Shown here piece after piece: positions 7,301 to 15,904 of a stretch of DNA of 41,437 bases (positions within the stretch are counted from its first letter, which is position 1; each line of letters begins with the position of its first letter). The notes under the pieces are model-generated. The model was given only the letters and a program-made list of their open reading frames with translations. It made no database searches and had not been told where the DNA came from. The stretch comes from Actinomycetes bacterium (GTDB lineage: Bacteria > Actinomycetota > Thermoleophilia > BMS3ABIN01): assembly GCA_024276735.1 (NCBI GenBank), contig JAJRWQ010000050.1:1-41437 (forward strand), given 5' to 3'. Both the position numbers and the translations under genes were made by a program.

Positions 7301-8821
7301 GTGAGCAAAGAGATCGTTGAGGCACTGAGGCTTCTCGAGCAGGAGAAGGGCATCGACTTCCAGGTGCTGCTGACGGCGCTGGAGGATGCCCTGCTATCCG
7401 CGTACAAGAAGACTCCCGAGGCCGTGGAGTTCGCCAAGGTGGAGATCAACCCCGACGACGGCGAGATCGCCATCTACGAGCTGATCCTGCCCGACCATCC
7501 GCCCACCCTGCCGCCGCCCGCCGAGGCGGAGGCGCCGGAGGCGGGCGGGGAGGCCGCCGAAGGGGAAGAGGCCGCGGAAGCCGGTGAGGAAGAGGAGCTG
7601 GTGCCGGACCCCTCGATGTACGACGAGAGCGAGATCGAGAAGGTGCGCATCGAGACCCCGGAGGACTTCGGCCGCATCGCCGCCCAAACCGCCAAGCAGG
7701 TGATCCTGCAGCGCATCCGCGAGGCGGAGCGGGGCATGATGTACGAGGAGTACAAGGACCGCATCGGCGAGATCGTCACCGGCCTGGTGCAGCAGAGCAA
7801 CCGCCAGTACACCCTGATCGACCTGGGCAGGGTTGAGGCGCTCCTGCCCAAGGAAGAGCAGGTCAGCAGCGAGCGCTACGACCACGGATCCCGCATCAAG
7901 GCGGTGATCAGCGAGGTGCGCGACCAGACCAAGGGCCCCCAGGTTATCGTCTCCCGTGCCAGCGAGGAGCTGGTGCGCAAGCTGTTCGAGCTGGAGGTGC
8001 CGGAGGTGGCCGACGGGCTGGTGGTGATCAGGAGCGTGGCCCGCGAGCCCGGCTACCGCTCCAAGATCGCCGTGGAGTCCCTCGACGACAGCATCGATCC
8101 CGTGGGCGCCTGCGTCGGCCCCCGCGGCTCGCGCGTGCGCATGGTGGTAAGCGAGCTGCGCGGCGAGAAGATCGACATCATTCCCTACAACGAGGACCCG
8201 GCTTACTTCGTGGCCAATGCCCTGAGCCCCGCCAAGGTGCTGCGCGTCTGGCTGCAGGAGGACGGCGCCGACGAAGAGGGCGAGGCAGCCGCCGAGGGCG
8301 AAGGCGAGGGCGAGGAGAAGAAGAAGGCGGCCACGGTGGTGGTCCCCGACGACCAGCTGTCCCTGGCCATCGGCAACAAGGGGCAGAACGTGCGCCTGGC
8401 CCACAAGCTCACCGGCTGGCACATCGACATCATCAGCGACAGCAAGATGGCGGAAGAGGAAGAGTCCGCCGAGGAGGAAGTGGAGGAGCTCGACGGCCGC
8501 TGTGCCGCCCTCACCCAGAGCGGCAAGCGCTGTCCCAACGCGGCGCTGCCGGGCTCCCGTTACTGCGGCATTCCCGCGCACCAGGCGCTGGCCGAGCAGG
8601 AGGAGGCCGGCGAAGAGGCGGAAGCAGCGGCGGAGACGGCGGAGCCCGAAGATGAAACCGGCGCCGCCGACGAAGCTCCCGCCACCGACACGGAAACGGC
8701 CGCGCCCGGTGACGCCGTCGACACCGGCGAAGACGGGGCCGGTGACGGCGAAGAAGCGCCCGCCGCGGGCGACGGGGCCGCGGTCACCGCACCCGAGGCG
8801 TCGGAAGACCAGGAGGAGTGA
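7301..8821 (+). CDS. nusA: Transcription termination/antitermination factor NusA with zinc-finger-like tail
   Basis: A 506-residue protein, longer than a minimal NusA (about 350-400). The N-terminal RNA-polymerase-binding domain ([16 protein letters not shown]) is split by an acidic Ala/Glu/Pro insertion (about residues 66-110). The S1 domain runs near residues 145-215 and KH1 contains [22 protein letters not shown] second acidic insertion (about 325-345) precedes KH2, which ends [21 protein letters not shown]. After the core comes C401-x9-C411-x10-C422-x4-H427, a compact zinc-binding pattern, then an acidic tail to the end. The GTG start has AAAGGAG 6 nt upstream. The stop overlaps ylxR by 4 nt (GTGA). 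Confidence 0.96.
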   Translation: MSKEIVEALRLLEQEKGIDFQVLLTALEDALLSAYKKTPEAVEFAKVEINPDDGEIAIYELILPDHPPTLPPPAEAEAPEAGGEAAEGEEAAEAGEEEELVPDPSMYDESEIEKVRIETPEDFGRIAAQTAKQVILQRIREAERGMMYEEYKDRIGEIVTGLVQQSNRQYTLIDLGRVEALLPKEEQVSSERYDHGSRIKAVISEVRDQTKGPQVIVSRASEELVRKLFELEVPEVADGLVVIRSVAREPGYRSKIAVESLDDSIDPVGACVGPRGSRVRMVVSELRGEKIDIIPYNEDPAYFVANALSPAKVLRVWLQEDGADEEGEAAAEGEGEGEEKKKAATVVVPDDQLSLAIGNKGQNVRLAHKLTGWHIDIISDSKMAEEEESAEEEVEELDGRCAALTQSGKRCPNAALPGSRYCGIPAHQALAEQEEAGEEAEAAAETAEPEDETGAADEAPATDTETAAPGDAVDTGEDGAGDGEEAPAAGDGAAVTAPEASEDQEE

Positions 8822-9156
8822 CCTTGGTCCGCCGCGGGCACATCCCGCAGCGGATGTGCACCGGCTGCGGGCGCCGGTTTGCCAGGAGCGGCCTGGTCAG
8901 GTTTACTGTAGTCGAGGACGGGGACACGCGGATCGCGGTCCTCGACCCCGGGGGAAAGGCTCCCGGCAGGGGAGCATACGTATGCCCGTCGCGCCGGTGC
9001 CTGGAGCGCGCCCTTTCCCGCAGGACCCTTGAGCGGCGCCTGCGGGTGGAGCGGGTACACCCGTCGGTGGACGATCTCTTCGACGCAGTGGCCACCCGGG
9101 CAGCGGGCGGCGCTTCGCCGGGAAACACGCGTTGCGATACGGCAGGTGAAAGCTGA
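8818..9156 (+). CDS. ylxR: YlxR family RNA-binding protein (RNase P modulator RnpM)
   Basis: A 112-residue protein with both YlxR signature parts: [12 protein letters not shown] near the N-terminus and [17 protein letters not shown] in the middle, followed by a less conserved tail. In Bacillus the family member was shown to bind RNase P RNA and modulate its activity; the same role here is inferred from family. The GTG start overlaps the nusA stop, with AGGAGGA just upstream. The L7Ae-like ylxQ that often follows is absent; infB comes next with an ATGA overlap. Confidence 0.92.
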   Translation: MTLVRRGHIPQRMCTGCGRRFARSGLVRFTVVEDGDTRIAVLDPGGKAPGRGAYVCPSRRCLERALSRRTLERRLRVERVHPSVDDLFDAVATRAAGGASPGNTRCDTAGES

Positions 9157-11429
9157 TGGCGAGGAAGAGAGTTTACGAGATAGCGAGAGAGGCCGGGCTC
9201 TCCAGCGCCGAGGTGCTGGAGAAGCTCAAGGCTGCCGGCATCGAGGTCAAGGGAGCGCTGTCGGGAGTCGATACCGAGGCAGCGGCGTCGGCGCTCGCCG
9301 GCGGCAAGGAGCCGGCCGCCCCGTCCGCGCCCGCGCCCGGCGCCAAGGCGAAGAAGAAGCAGGGCGGCGCCGGCAAGGCGGCGAAGAAGGCGGCTCCCGG
9401 GGCGGCTGCCAAGCCCCGGGGCGAGGCGAAGGCGGCGCCGGCCAAGAAGGCGGAGGAGAAGCCCGCGCCGGCCAAGAAGAAGCGCCGCCAGCGGCCGGCC
9501 GCCCAGCGTCAGGGCAAGGGCCACGGCAAGGGCCGCTTCGTGATCATCGATTCCGGCCCCGCCAAGCACCGCGGTTTTGCCCCCACCGGCCGTGCCCGGC
9601 CGCGGCGGGCCAAGCACAAGGCCCACAAGAAGGAAGCCGCCGCCGTGGAAGCCGAGGCGGCTCCCGCCGCCGCGGCAGCGGTAAGTGACAAGCCGGTGAA
9701 GATCGATGCCGGCGCCACCGTCAAGGACCTCTCGGCGGCGATCGGCGTCTCCACCTCCGAGATCATCAAGCGCCTTATGGGCTACGGTGAGATGGTCACC
9801 ATCACCCAGTCGCTCAGCGACGAGGCCATCACCACCGTCTGCGAGGACCTGGGACGCGAGGTGGAGATCGCCCACGTGGAACAGGAAGAGGAAGAGGCGA
9901 TCACCGACCGCCCCGAGGACCTGAAGCCGAAGCCGCCGGTGGTGACCATCATGGGCCACGTGGATCACGGCAAGACCTCGCTGCTGGACGCCATCCGCGA
10001 GACGGAGGTGACCGCCACCGAGGCCGGCGGCATCACCCAGCACATCGGCGCCTACCAGGTGGAGCACGAGGGCAAGCGGATCACCTTCATCGATACCCCT
10101 GGTCACGAGGCCTTCACCGCCATGCGGGCCCGCGGCGCCCGCGTCACCGACGTGGCGGTGCTGGTGGTGGCCGCCGACGACGGCGTGATGCCGCAGACGC
10201 TGGAGGCCCTCGACCACTGCAAGGCGGCCAACGTGCCGGTGGTGGTGGCGGTGAACAAGATCGACAAGCCGGAAGCCAACCCGGAGCGGGTGCGCCAGGA
10301 GCTCTCGGAGCGGGGCATGGTGCCCGAGGAATGGGGCGGCGACGTGATCTTCAACGACGTCAGCGCCAAGAAGAAGCAAGGGCTGGAGGACCTGCTGGAG
10401 ACCATCCTGCTGGTGGCGGAGATCCAGGAACTGAAGGCCAACCCCGACGCCCCGGCCAGCGGCGTGGTGATCGAGTCCAAGCTGGATCCCGGCCGCGGCG
10501 TAGTGGCCACCGTGCTCATCGGCAGGGGCACGCTGCACATCGGCGACGCCATCGTCGCCGGCGAGGCAGCGGGCAAGGTGAAGGCCATGAGCGATTTCAA
10601 GGGCAGGGCGCTCAAGGAGGCGGGGCCGGCGGTGCCGGTGGAGATCCTTGGCTTCGATACCGTGCCCCAGGCGGGCGAGTTCTGCAAGGTGGTTGAGGAC
10701 GAGCGCCGCGCCCGCGCCATCGCTTCCCGCCGCGCCGAGCGCATCAAGGCGGAGATGCTGGCCAAGCGCCGCGCCCTCACCCTGGACGACGTGATGGCCC
10801 GCATCAAGGAGGGCGAGGTCAAGGACCTCAACCTGATCATCAAGGCGGACGTCGCCGGTACCGTGGAAGCGCTGGAGGAATCGCTGAAGCGGATCCAGCA
10901 CGAGGAAGTGAAGGTGAACATCATTCACACCGGCGTCGGCGCCATCAAGGAGTCGGACGTGATGCTGGCGGCCGCCTCCCAGGCGATCATCCTCGGCTTC
11001 AACGTCCGGCCCAACTCGGCGGCCAAGACCATCGCCGACATGGAGGGCGTCGACGTGCGCACCTACAGCGTCATCTACAAGGTGACCGAGGACGTCGAGG
11101 CGGCGCTCAAGGGGATGCTGGCGCCCAAGTTCGTGGAGGAGGAGCTGGGAGAGGCGGAGATCCGCAAGACCTTCAAGGCCTCGAAGCTGGGCACCATCGC
11201 CGGCTGCTACGTCACCCGCGGCAAGGTGACCCGCAACGCCCAGGTACGGGTGGTGCGCGAGGGCACCATCGTCCACGAGGGCAAGCTGGCTTCGCTGAAG
11301 CGCTTCAAGGAGGATGCCCGCGAGGTGGAGGAAGGCTACGAGTGCGGCATCCTGCTCGAGGATTTCAACGACATCAAGGAAGGCGACGTCCTTGAGTTCT
11401 ACGAGACGAAAGAAGTTGCTCCGAGCTGA
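9156..11429 (+). CDS. infB: Translation initiation factor IF-2
   Basis: A 757-residue GTPase that brings initiator fMet-tRNA to the ribosome. The N-terminal IF2 domain ([14 protein letters not shown], residues 2-15) is followed by a Lys/Ala/Pro-rich linker (about 50-170) and a second IF2-N fold ([20 protein letters not shown]). The G domain shows GHVDHGKTS (about 266-274), [12 protein letters not shown] and SAKKKQG. Domains II to IV follow, including the C-terminal tRNA-binding part ([15 protein letters not shown]). Length and order are standard. The start overlaps ylxR by one base (TGATGG). Confidence 0.98.
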   Translation: MARKRVYEIAREAGLSSAEVLEKLKAAGIEVKGALSGVDTEAAASALAGGKEPAAPSAPAPGAKAKKKQGGAGKAAKKAAPGAAAKPRGEAKAAPAKKAEEKPAPAKKKRRQRPAAQRQGKGHGKGRFVIIDSGPAKHRGFAPTGRARPRRAKHKAHKKEAAAVEAEAAPAAAAAVSDKPVKIDAGATVKDLSAAIGVSTSEIIKRLMGYGEMVTITQSLSDEAITTVCEDLGREVEIAHVEQEEEEAITDRPEDLKPKPPVVTIMGHVDHGKTSLLDAIRETEVTATEAGGITQHIGAYQVEHEGKRITFIDTPGHEAFTAMRARGARVTDVAVLVVAADDGVMPQTLEALDHCKAANVPVVVAVNKIDKPEANPERVRQELSERGMVPEEWGGDVIFNDVSAKKKQGLEDLLETILLVAEIQELKANPDAPASGVVIESKLDPGRGVVATVLIGRGTLHIGDAIVAGEAAGKVKAMSDFKGRALKEAGPAVPVEILGFDTVPQAGEFCKVVEDERRARAIASRRAERIKAEMLAKRRALTLDDVMARIKEGEVKDLNLIIKADVAGTVEALEESLKRIQHEEVKVNIIHTGVGAIKESDVMLAAASQAIILGFNVRPNSAAKTIADMEGVDVRTYSVIYKVTEDVEAALKGMLAPKFVEEELGEAEIRKTFKASKLGTIAGCYVTRGKVTRNAQVRVVREGTIVHEGKLASLKRFKEDAREVEEGYECGILLEDFNDIKEGDVLEFYETKEVAPS

Positions 11430-11724
11430 CGGCTATGTCGGTATCCTGGCGGCGGACATCCACTTTCCCGAGAACGGTTCCCTGAAGGACAAGCGCCGGC
11501 ACCTCCGCAGCCTCAAGACCACCCTTGCCCGCCGGTACGGGGCCTCCGTTTCCGAGGTGGGCTTCCAGGACCTCTGGCAGCGCACGCGCCTGCTGATTTC
11601 CATCACCGCCGCCAGCAGCAGCGACCTGGAACGCGCCCTCGACCTCGCCTTCGGCCAGCTGGAACAGGGGGAGGGGCTGCTTTCCGCGGTGCACCGGGAG
11701 ATCATCAAGGTGGAGGCGGATTGA
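11416..11724 (+). CDS. DUF503 family protein (YlxP-like)
   Basis: A 102-residue protein of the DUF503/YlxP family, small ferredoxin-fold proteins often found between infB and rbfA. The family pattern is clear: VGILAADIHFPENGSLKDKRR, then VSEVGFQDLWQRTRLLIS, and an ending helix of the type HREIIKVEAD. No ATG fits the family N-terminus; I use the TTG at 11416, which overlaps the infB end by 14 nt and would be translationally coupled. The function is not established. Confidence 0.88.
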   Translation: MLRADGYVGILAADIHFPENGSLKDKRRHLRSLKTTLARRYGASVSEVGFQDLWQRTRLLISITAASSSDLERALDLAFGQLEQGEGLLSAVHREIIKVEAD

Positions 11725-11725
11725 G

Positions 11726-12073
11726 ATGCAGGGACCGAGAATGCGCCGCGTCAACGAGGCGATCCGCGAGGTACTGAGCGAGGCACTGGTCTCCGGCCTC
11801 AAGGATCCCCGCATCGGCTTCGTCACCGTGGTATCGGTGGAGACCGCGCCGGACCTGCGGTCGGCGAAGGTCTACGTGAGCATCCTGGGGGACGAGCGCC
11901 AGCAAGAGGACACACTCACCGGGCTCTCCCACTCGCACGGCTACCTGCAGTCGCTGATCGCCGGCCAGCTGGAGCTGAAGCGCACGCCCCGCCTCACCTT
12001 CGTGCTCGACGAGAGCATCGAGCGGGGCATGCGCATCGAGCGATTGCTGAAGGAGCTTGGGCGCGAAGAGTGA
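11726..12073 (+). CDS. rbfA: 30S ribosome-binding factor RbfA
   Basis: A 115-residue KH-fold protein that binds immature 30S subunits during 16S rRNA 5'-end maturation. Marks: RMRRVNEAIREVLSEAL at the N-terminus, LKDPRIGFVTVVSVETAPDLRSAKVYVS in two pieces, and RTPRLTFVLDESIERGMRIERLL at the C-terminus. ATG at 11726 with GGAGG 9 nt upstream. The truB frame starts within its last codons. Confidence 0.96.
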   Translation: MQGPRMRRVNEAIREVLSEALVSGLKDPRIGFVTVVSVETAPDLRSAKVYVSILGDERQQEDTLTGLSHSHGYLQSLIAGQLELKRTPRLTFVLDESIERGMRIERLLKELGREE

Positions 12074-12965
12074 CAACGCCGCCCCCTGCGGGGTGCTGCT
12101 GGTGGACAAGCCCGCGGGCTGGACCTCGCACGACGTGGTCGGCCGCCTGCGGCGCTGGTCGGGGGTGAAGAAGGTGGGTCACGCCGGCACCCTCGATCCC
12201 TTCGCCACCGGCCTGCTGCTGGTGCTGGTGGGCAGGGCCACGCGCCTCTTCGATTTCTTTTCCCCCCTGGAGAAGCGGTACCGGGTGACGCTGCAGCTGG
12301 GCGCGTTCTCGTCCACCGACGACGTGGAGGGGGAGCTCGAGCCGGTGGAGGACGGGCGGCTGCCGGGGCGCTCCCGGCTGGAGGCGGCACTGGCCCGCTT
12401 CCGCGGCCGCATCCGGCAGCGCCCTCCCGCCTACTCGGCGGTGAAGGTGGGCGGCGAGCCCCTCTACCGCAAGGCCCGCCGCGGGGAGGCGGTGGCGGCC
12501 CCGGAGCGGCAGGTGGAGATCTACCGCCTGGAGCTCGAGGGCTACGATCGCCACCAGGGCCGGGCCGTGCTCGACGTCACCTGCTCCGGGGGGACCTACG
12601 TCCGCAGCCTCTGCCGCGACGTCGGCGCCGCCCTGGGCTGCGGCGGCTACGCCCGCGAGCTCCGGCGCCTGGCGGTGGGTCGCTTCGACGTGGGCGACGC
12701 CCTGTCCCCGCGGCAGCTGGAGCAGGTGCCGCCGCCGGAGGTGACGGGCACCGCCAACACGGCTTTTATTTCCTGCCTGGGTGCGTTATATTTCCTTCCC
12801 GTGAGAGAACTGGATCCGGCGGAAGTGGATGCCGTCAGGCACGGCAGGCCCATCGCCGGCACCGCATCCGGGCCCGTTCGCCTCGCCGCCGCCGGCAGGC
12901 TCGTGGCCGTCTACGGTCCGGGCGATGCCGATGGACTCATCTACCCGAGGGTGGTACTCGCATGA
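12057..12965 (+). CDS. truB: tRNA pseudouridine-55 synthase TruB
   Basis: A 302-residue protein that converts U55 of the tRNA T-loop to pseudouridine. VLLVDKPAGWTSHDVV is the family start motif and GHAGTLDPFATGLL holds the catalytic Asp. TYVRSLCRDVGAALGCGGY is the RNA-binding TruB_C segment; the last 70 residues resemble a PUA-type domain. The only start codon before the conserved region that keeps it complete is TTG at 12057, which lies inside rbfA (17-nt overlap) after AAGGAG. It ends with an ATGA overlap into ribF. Confidence 0.95.
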   Translation: MGAKSDNAAPCGVLLVDKPAGWTSHDVVGRLRRWSGVKKVGHAGTLDPFATGLLLVLVGRATRLFDFFSPLEKRYRVTLQLGAFSSTDDVEGELEPVEDGRLPGRSRLEAALARFRGRIRQRPPAYSAVKVGGEPLYRKARRGEAVAAPERQVEIYRLELEGYDRHQGRAVLDVTCSGGTYVRSLCRDVGAALGCGGYARELRRLAVGRFDVGDALSPRQLEQVPPPEVTGTANTAFISCLGALYFLPVRELDPAEVDAVRHGRPIAGTASGPVRLAAAGRLVAVYGPGDADGLIYPRVVLA

Positions 12966-13915
12966 GGATCTACCACAGCAGGGAGGAGGTCCCTCCCGCC
13001 AGGCGCGCCGTCGCCATCGGCACCTTCGATGGCGTTCACATCGGTCATCGCCGGATCATCGGCGAAGCCGTGGAGACGGCCCGCGCCAGGGGACTGCGCA
13101 GCATGGTGATCACCTTCCACCCCCATCCCCTGGCGGTGATCGCCCCCGACAAGTGCCCGCCGATACTGACGCCGCTCAACGTCAAGGCCGACCTCATCCA
13201 GGACCTGGGCGTGGACGAGCTGCTGATCTTCCCCTTCGAGGAGGAGTTCTCCCGCATGTCGCCGCGTGAGTTCTGCGACCTGCTCTTCGGCAGCGGCGTC
13301 GGCGCCGTGCACGTGGTGGTGGGCGAGAACTTCCGCTTCGGGCACAAGGCCGCCGGCGACGTGGATTTCCTCGCCGAGTACGGCGGCGAGCGCGGCATCG
13401 AGGTCACCGCCGTGCCCCTGGTGAAGGCGGGCGGCAAGCCCATCTCCTCCACCCGCATCCGCAAGCTGCTGATGCAGGGGGAGCTGCAGGAGGTGCGCGA
13501 GATCCTGGGGCGCCCACCCTCGACCCACGGCAAGGTGGTGCACGGTGACAAGCGCGGGCGCACCCTAGGCGTGCGCACCGCCAACATCGATGCCTACGTG
13601 GGCTGCATCTTTCCCGGCCGCGGCGTCTACCTCGCCGATCTCTACGTGGGCAAGACCCCCTATGCCTGCCTGGTGAACGTGGGGCACAACCCCACCTTCT
13701 GCAGCACCGACGAGGAGAGCGGCGAGCGCATGCGCATCGAGGCCCACATCCTGGACTTCGACCGCAACATCTACGGCATGGACGTGCGCATCGACTTCCT
13801 GGAGTACCTGCGGGACGAGCAGAAGTTCGAGAGCCCGGAGCAGCTGGTGGAGCAGATCGAGAAGGACATCGCCGCCGCCCGCAGCTACCAGGGCTTCGCC
13901 GCCCGCAGGAACTGA
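12962..13915 (+). CDS. ribF: Bifunctional riboflavin kinase / FAD synthetase
   Basis: A 317-residue enzyme making FMN and FAD. The N-terminal nucleotidyltransferase domain has AIGTFDGVHIGHRRII (HIGH-type motif), TFHPHPLAVI and GENFRFGHKAAGD; ISSTRIRKLL is its C-terminal signature. The C-terminal kinase domain has GRTLGVRTANI (the usual P-T-A-N here is R-T-A-N) and a VNVGHNPTF segment. It is the last gene of the rimP operon, and its cofactors serve the Hdr/Flx flavoproteins encoded downstream. The next gene is on the other strand, 8 bp away. Confidence 0.96.
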   Translation: MRIYHSREEVPPARRAVAIGTFDGVHIGHRRIIGEAVETARARGLRSMVITFHPHPLAVIAPDKCPPILTPLNVKADLIQDLGVDELLIFPFEEEFSRMSPREFCDLLFGSGVGAVHVVVGENFRFGHKAAGDVDFLAEYGGERGIEVTAVPLVKAGGKPISSTRIRKLLMQGELQEVREILGRPPSTHGKVVHGDKRGRTLGVRTANIDAYVGCIFPGRGVYLADLYVGKTPYACLVNVGHNPTFCSTDEESGERMRIEAHILDFDRNIYGMDVRIDFLEYLRDEQKFESPEQLVEQIEKDIAAARSYQGFAARRN

Positions 13916-13923
13916 GGCGCCTC

Positions 13924-14829
13924 TCAGGCGGCCTGTTCCCCGGCCTCGCCGCTGGCCGCCGGCAGCCGGAAGGTGAAGGCCGATCCCTTGCCCGGCTCCG
14001 ACTCCACCTCGATCTCGCCGCCGTGCTCGCTGATGATACGCTGGGCCACCGACAGCCCCAGGCTGGTGCCCTTGCCTTCCTGCTTGGTGGTGAAGAAGGG
14101 ATCGAAGATCTGGGCCTTCTTCTCGGCGTCCATGCCCACGCCGGTGTCGCGGATGGTCACCTTCACCCAGGTGGATCCCCCCTCGGAGCGGCTGGCGGCC
14201 GCGCTCAGCGTCAGGGTGCCGCCCTTGGGCATGGCGTGGATGGCGTTGGTGATGATGTTCAGGAAGACCTGCTTGACGTGGTTGGGATCCACCACCACCC
14301 GTGGCAGCCCCTCGTCGAAGCGGGTCTCCACCTTCACCGAGGAGAGGCGGGCCTGGTTTTCCGTCAGCGCCAGCGCGTGCTCGGCCAGCTCCTGGATGGA
14401 GACGGGCTCCGGCCGGAAGTTCCGCTCCTGGTGGGCGAAGTCCAGCAGGTTGCGGACGATGTCCCGCGTCCTCAGCGCCTCGCTCTCGATGACGCCGATC
14501 TTCTCCATCACCGCGTCCGGGTCGAGCTTGCCGGTCTTGACCAGCATGGCGTTGGCGAGGATGCCGGTCATGGGGTTGTTGATATCGTGCGCCACCTCCG
14601 CTGCCAGCTCGCCGATGGCGGCCAGCTTCGAGGAACGGAACAGCTGCTGCTGCAGCTTTTCCTGCTCGCGCACGCGCTGCTCCAGCGAGGCCATCATGTT
14701 GTTGAAGGTCTCGCCCAGGGTGGTGATGCGGTTGGAGCAGGCGCGCCGGTAGACCTCGCACTTCTCGCAGCGGCCCAGCTTCTGGGCGAAGACGCCCTGG
14801 ACCTCGCCGCCGCAGTGGGTGCCGGCCAC
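13924..14829 (-). CDS. Sensor histidine kinase, C-terminal kinase part (separated by in-frame UGA)
   Basis: This frame continues directly from the upstream sensor part; only one TGA (14833-14835) separates them. It contains the second half of a two-CW cysteine domain (GTHCGG, then CEKCEVYRRAC), a linker coiled coil, a HisKA dimerisation domain with phospho-acceptor AHDINNPMTGI, and a HATPase_c domain: NIITNAIHAM (N box), DTGVGM (G1), FDPFFTTK (F box) and GTSLGLSVAQRII (G2). All ATP-site residues are intact. The first possible start is GTG at 14829, without a Shine-Dalgarno sequence. Either the kinase is made by read-through, or this is a broken gene or a sequence error. Confidence 0.85.
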   Translation of the reverse strand: MAGTHCGGEVQGVFAQKLGRCEKCEVYRRACSNRITTLGETFNNMMASLEQRVREQEKLQQQLFRSSKLAAIGELAAEVAHDINNPMTGILANAMLVKTGKLDPDAVMEKIGVIESEALRTRDIVRNLLDFAHQERNFRPEPVSIQELAEHALALTENQARLSSVKVETRFDEGLPRVVVDPNHVKQVFLNIITNAIHAMPKGGTLTLSAAASRSEGGSTWVKVTIRDTGVGMDAEKKAQIFDPFFTTKQEGKGTSLGLSVAQRIISEHGGEIEVESEPGKGSAFTFRLPAASGEAGEQAA

Positions 14830-14832
14830 CTG

Positions 14833-14835
14833 TCA
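14833..14835 (-). other. In-frame UGA inside the two-CW domain
   Basis: The minus-strand codons read TGC TGA CAG GTG. The motif before is CWELKNC...ECPSY...LRC and the one after is QVAGTHCGG. In two-CW domains the second Cys is followed by Trp, so TGA stands where TGG is expected, one base away. Other genes here use TGA as a normal stop, so general UGA-Trp recoding is excluded. Confidence 0.8.
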
Positions 14836-15900
14836 GCAGCGCAGGTTCTCCGACTGGTAGGAGGGGCACTCGCGGCGGGTGCAGTTCTTCAGCTCCCAGC
14901 AGCGCACCAGTTCCTTGTTCTCGTACCGGATGCTGAAGCTCTCCTCCCGCTCGGCCCGGGTGATGAGGCCGGCGCTCTCGTTGGTGGCCTGGGTGAGCTC
15001 GGTGTTCTGTTTCTCCAGCTGCTTCAGCAGGCGGCGGTTCTCCACGGCGATGGCCACCTCGCTGCCCACCGCCACCAGCAGCTGCATGGTCTCCGGGGTG
15101 AAGTCGGCGTGCTCGCCGGCGACGCAGATGGCGCCCTCCAGGGTGTTCTCGTAGCGGACGGCCACGCAGGCGACGGTGCGGGTGTCGCCCTCCCGGCCCT
15201 TGCTGCTGATCAGCGCCGGCTCGCCGGAGCGGGTGGCCTCCCGGGCCGCCCGGTTGAAGACCTCCATGGAATAGACGTCCTTGCGGCCGCGGCAGACGGC
15301 GGGCGCCAGCCCGCCCTGCTCGTCGATGACGAAGATGCAGCCGCAGTCGGCGGCGCTGATCTCCATGGTCTTCTCCAGTGCCTGGTCCAGCAGCTCGTCC
15401 AGCCCCCCGGCCTCCGACATCTCGTGGGCGAACTCGTAGAGGATGGCCAGGTGGCGGCTGTGCCGCCTCAGCTCGCCCTCGCGCTCCTGCAGCGAATCGG
15501 CCATCTGGTTGATGGTGGTGGCGAGCTCTTCCAGCTCGTCCTCGGTGTCGGTCTCCACCCGCACGTCCAGCTCGCCGTCGCCGATGCGGCGGGCGCCCAC
15601 CTGCAGCGAGCGGATGGGGCGCACCAGGCTGGCGGCGAAGAAGTACCCCAAGAGCAGGGCGATCACCGCGCCGTAGCCGCTGTAGGCCAGCGCCTGTGCC
15701 CGCACCTCGTGGAGCTGGCGGGTGCTCTCCGCGGGGCTGATGGCTCCCGCCTCGGCCATGCGCTCCAGGTGGCTGCTGAAGACGTCCATGGTCTTGAGGC
15801 TGATGATGGCCGCCGGGATCAGCGCCACCACCATGAAGATCAGTGCCGTCTTCTGGAAGATGCTCCGGCGCCAGCGGCGCGGGTGTCGCTGCCCTGTCAT
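14833..15900 (-). CDS. Sensor histidine kinase, N-terminal sensor part (TM-HAMP-GAF)
   Basis: A 355-residue frame ending at the in-frame UGA. A first membrane helix (about residues 14-36), a short outer segment and a second helix (about 71-92, GAVIALLLGYFFAAS) are followed by a HAMP linker (LVRPIRSLQVGARRIGDGEL), a signalling helix, a GAF domain (about 150-290, with CGCIFVIDE and AVENRRLL) and the first half of a two-CW domain. The ATG at 15900 has GAGGTGAG upstream and follows the yeiH-like gene by only 4 nt, so the two form an operon. The signal is unknown. As predicted it lacks the catalytic domains, which continue after the UGA. Confidence 0.85.
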   Translation of the reverse strand: MTGQRHPRRWRRSIFQKTALIFMVVALIPAAIISLKTMDVFSSHLERMAEAGAISPAESTRQLHEVRAQALAYSGYGAVIALLLGYFFAASLVRPIRSLQVGARRIGDGELDVRVETDTEDELEELATTINQMADSLQEREGELRRHSRHLAILYEFAHEMSEAGGLDELLDQALEKTMEISAADCGCIFVIDEQGGLAPAVCRGRKDVYSMEVFNRAAREATRSGEPALISSKGREGDTRTVACVAVRYENTLEGAICVAGEHADFTPETMQLLVAVGSEVAIAVENRRLLKQLEKQNTELTQATNESAGLITRAEREESFSIRYENKELVRCWELKNCTRRECPSYQSENLRC

Positions 15901-15904
15901 CGGC

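Noticed and set aside
8784-11276. 830-codon open frame antisense to infB
   Set aside because: His/Leu/Gly-rich shadow of a high-GC3 gene; no domain pattern, while the plus strand encodes a full IF-2.
14833-14835. Selenocysteine as the simple reading of the UGA
   Set aside because: The family has Trp, not Cys, at this position, and the bases after UGA give only a weak 4-bp stem. A TGG-to-TGA change or error is simpler; kept only as an alternative.
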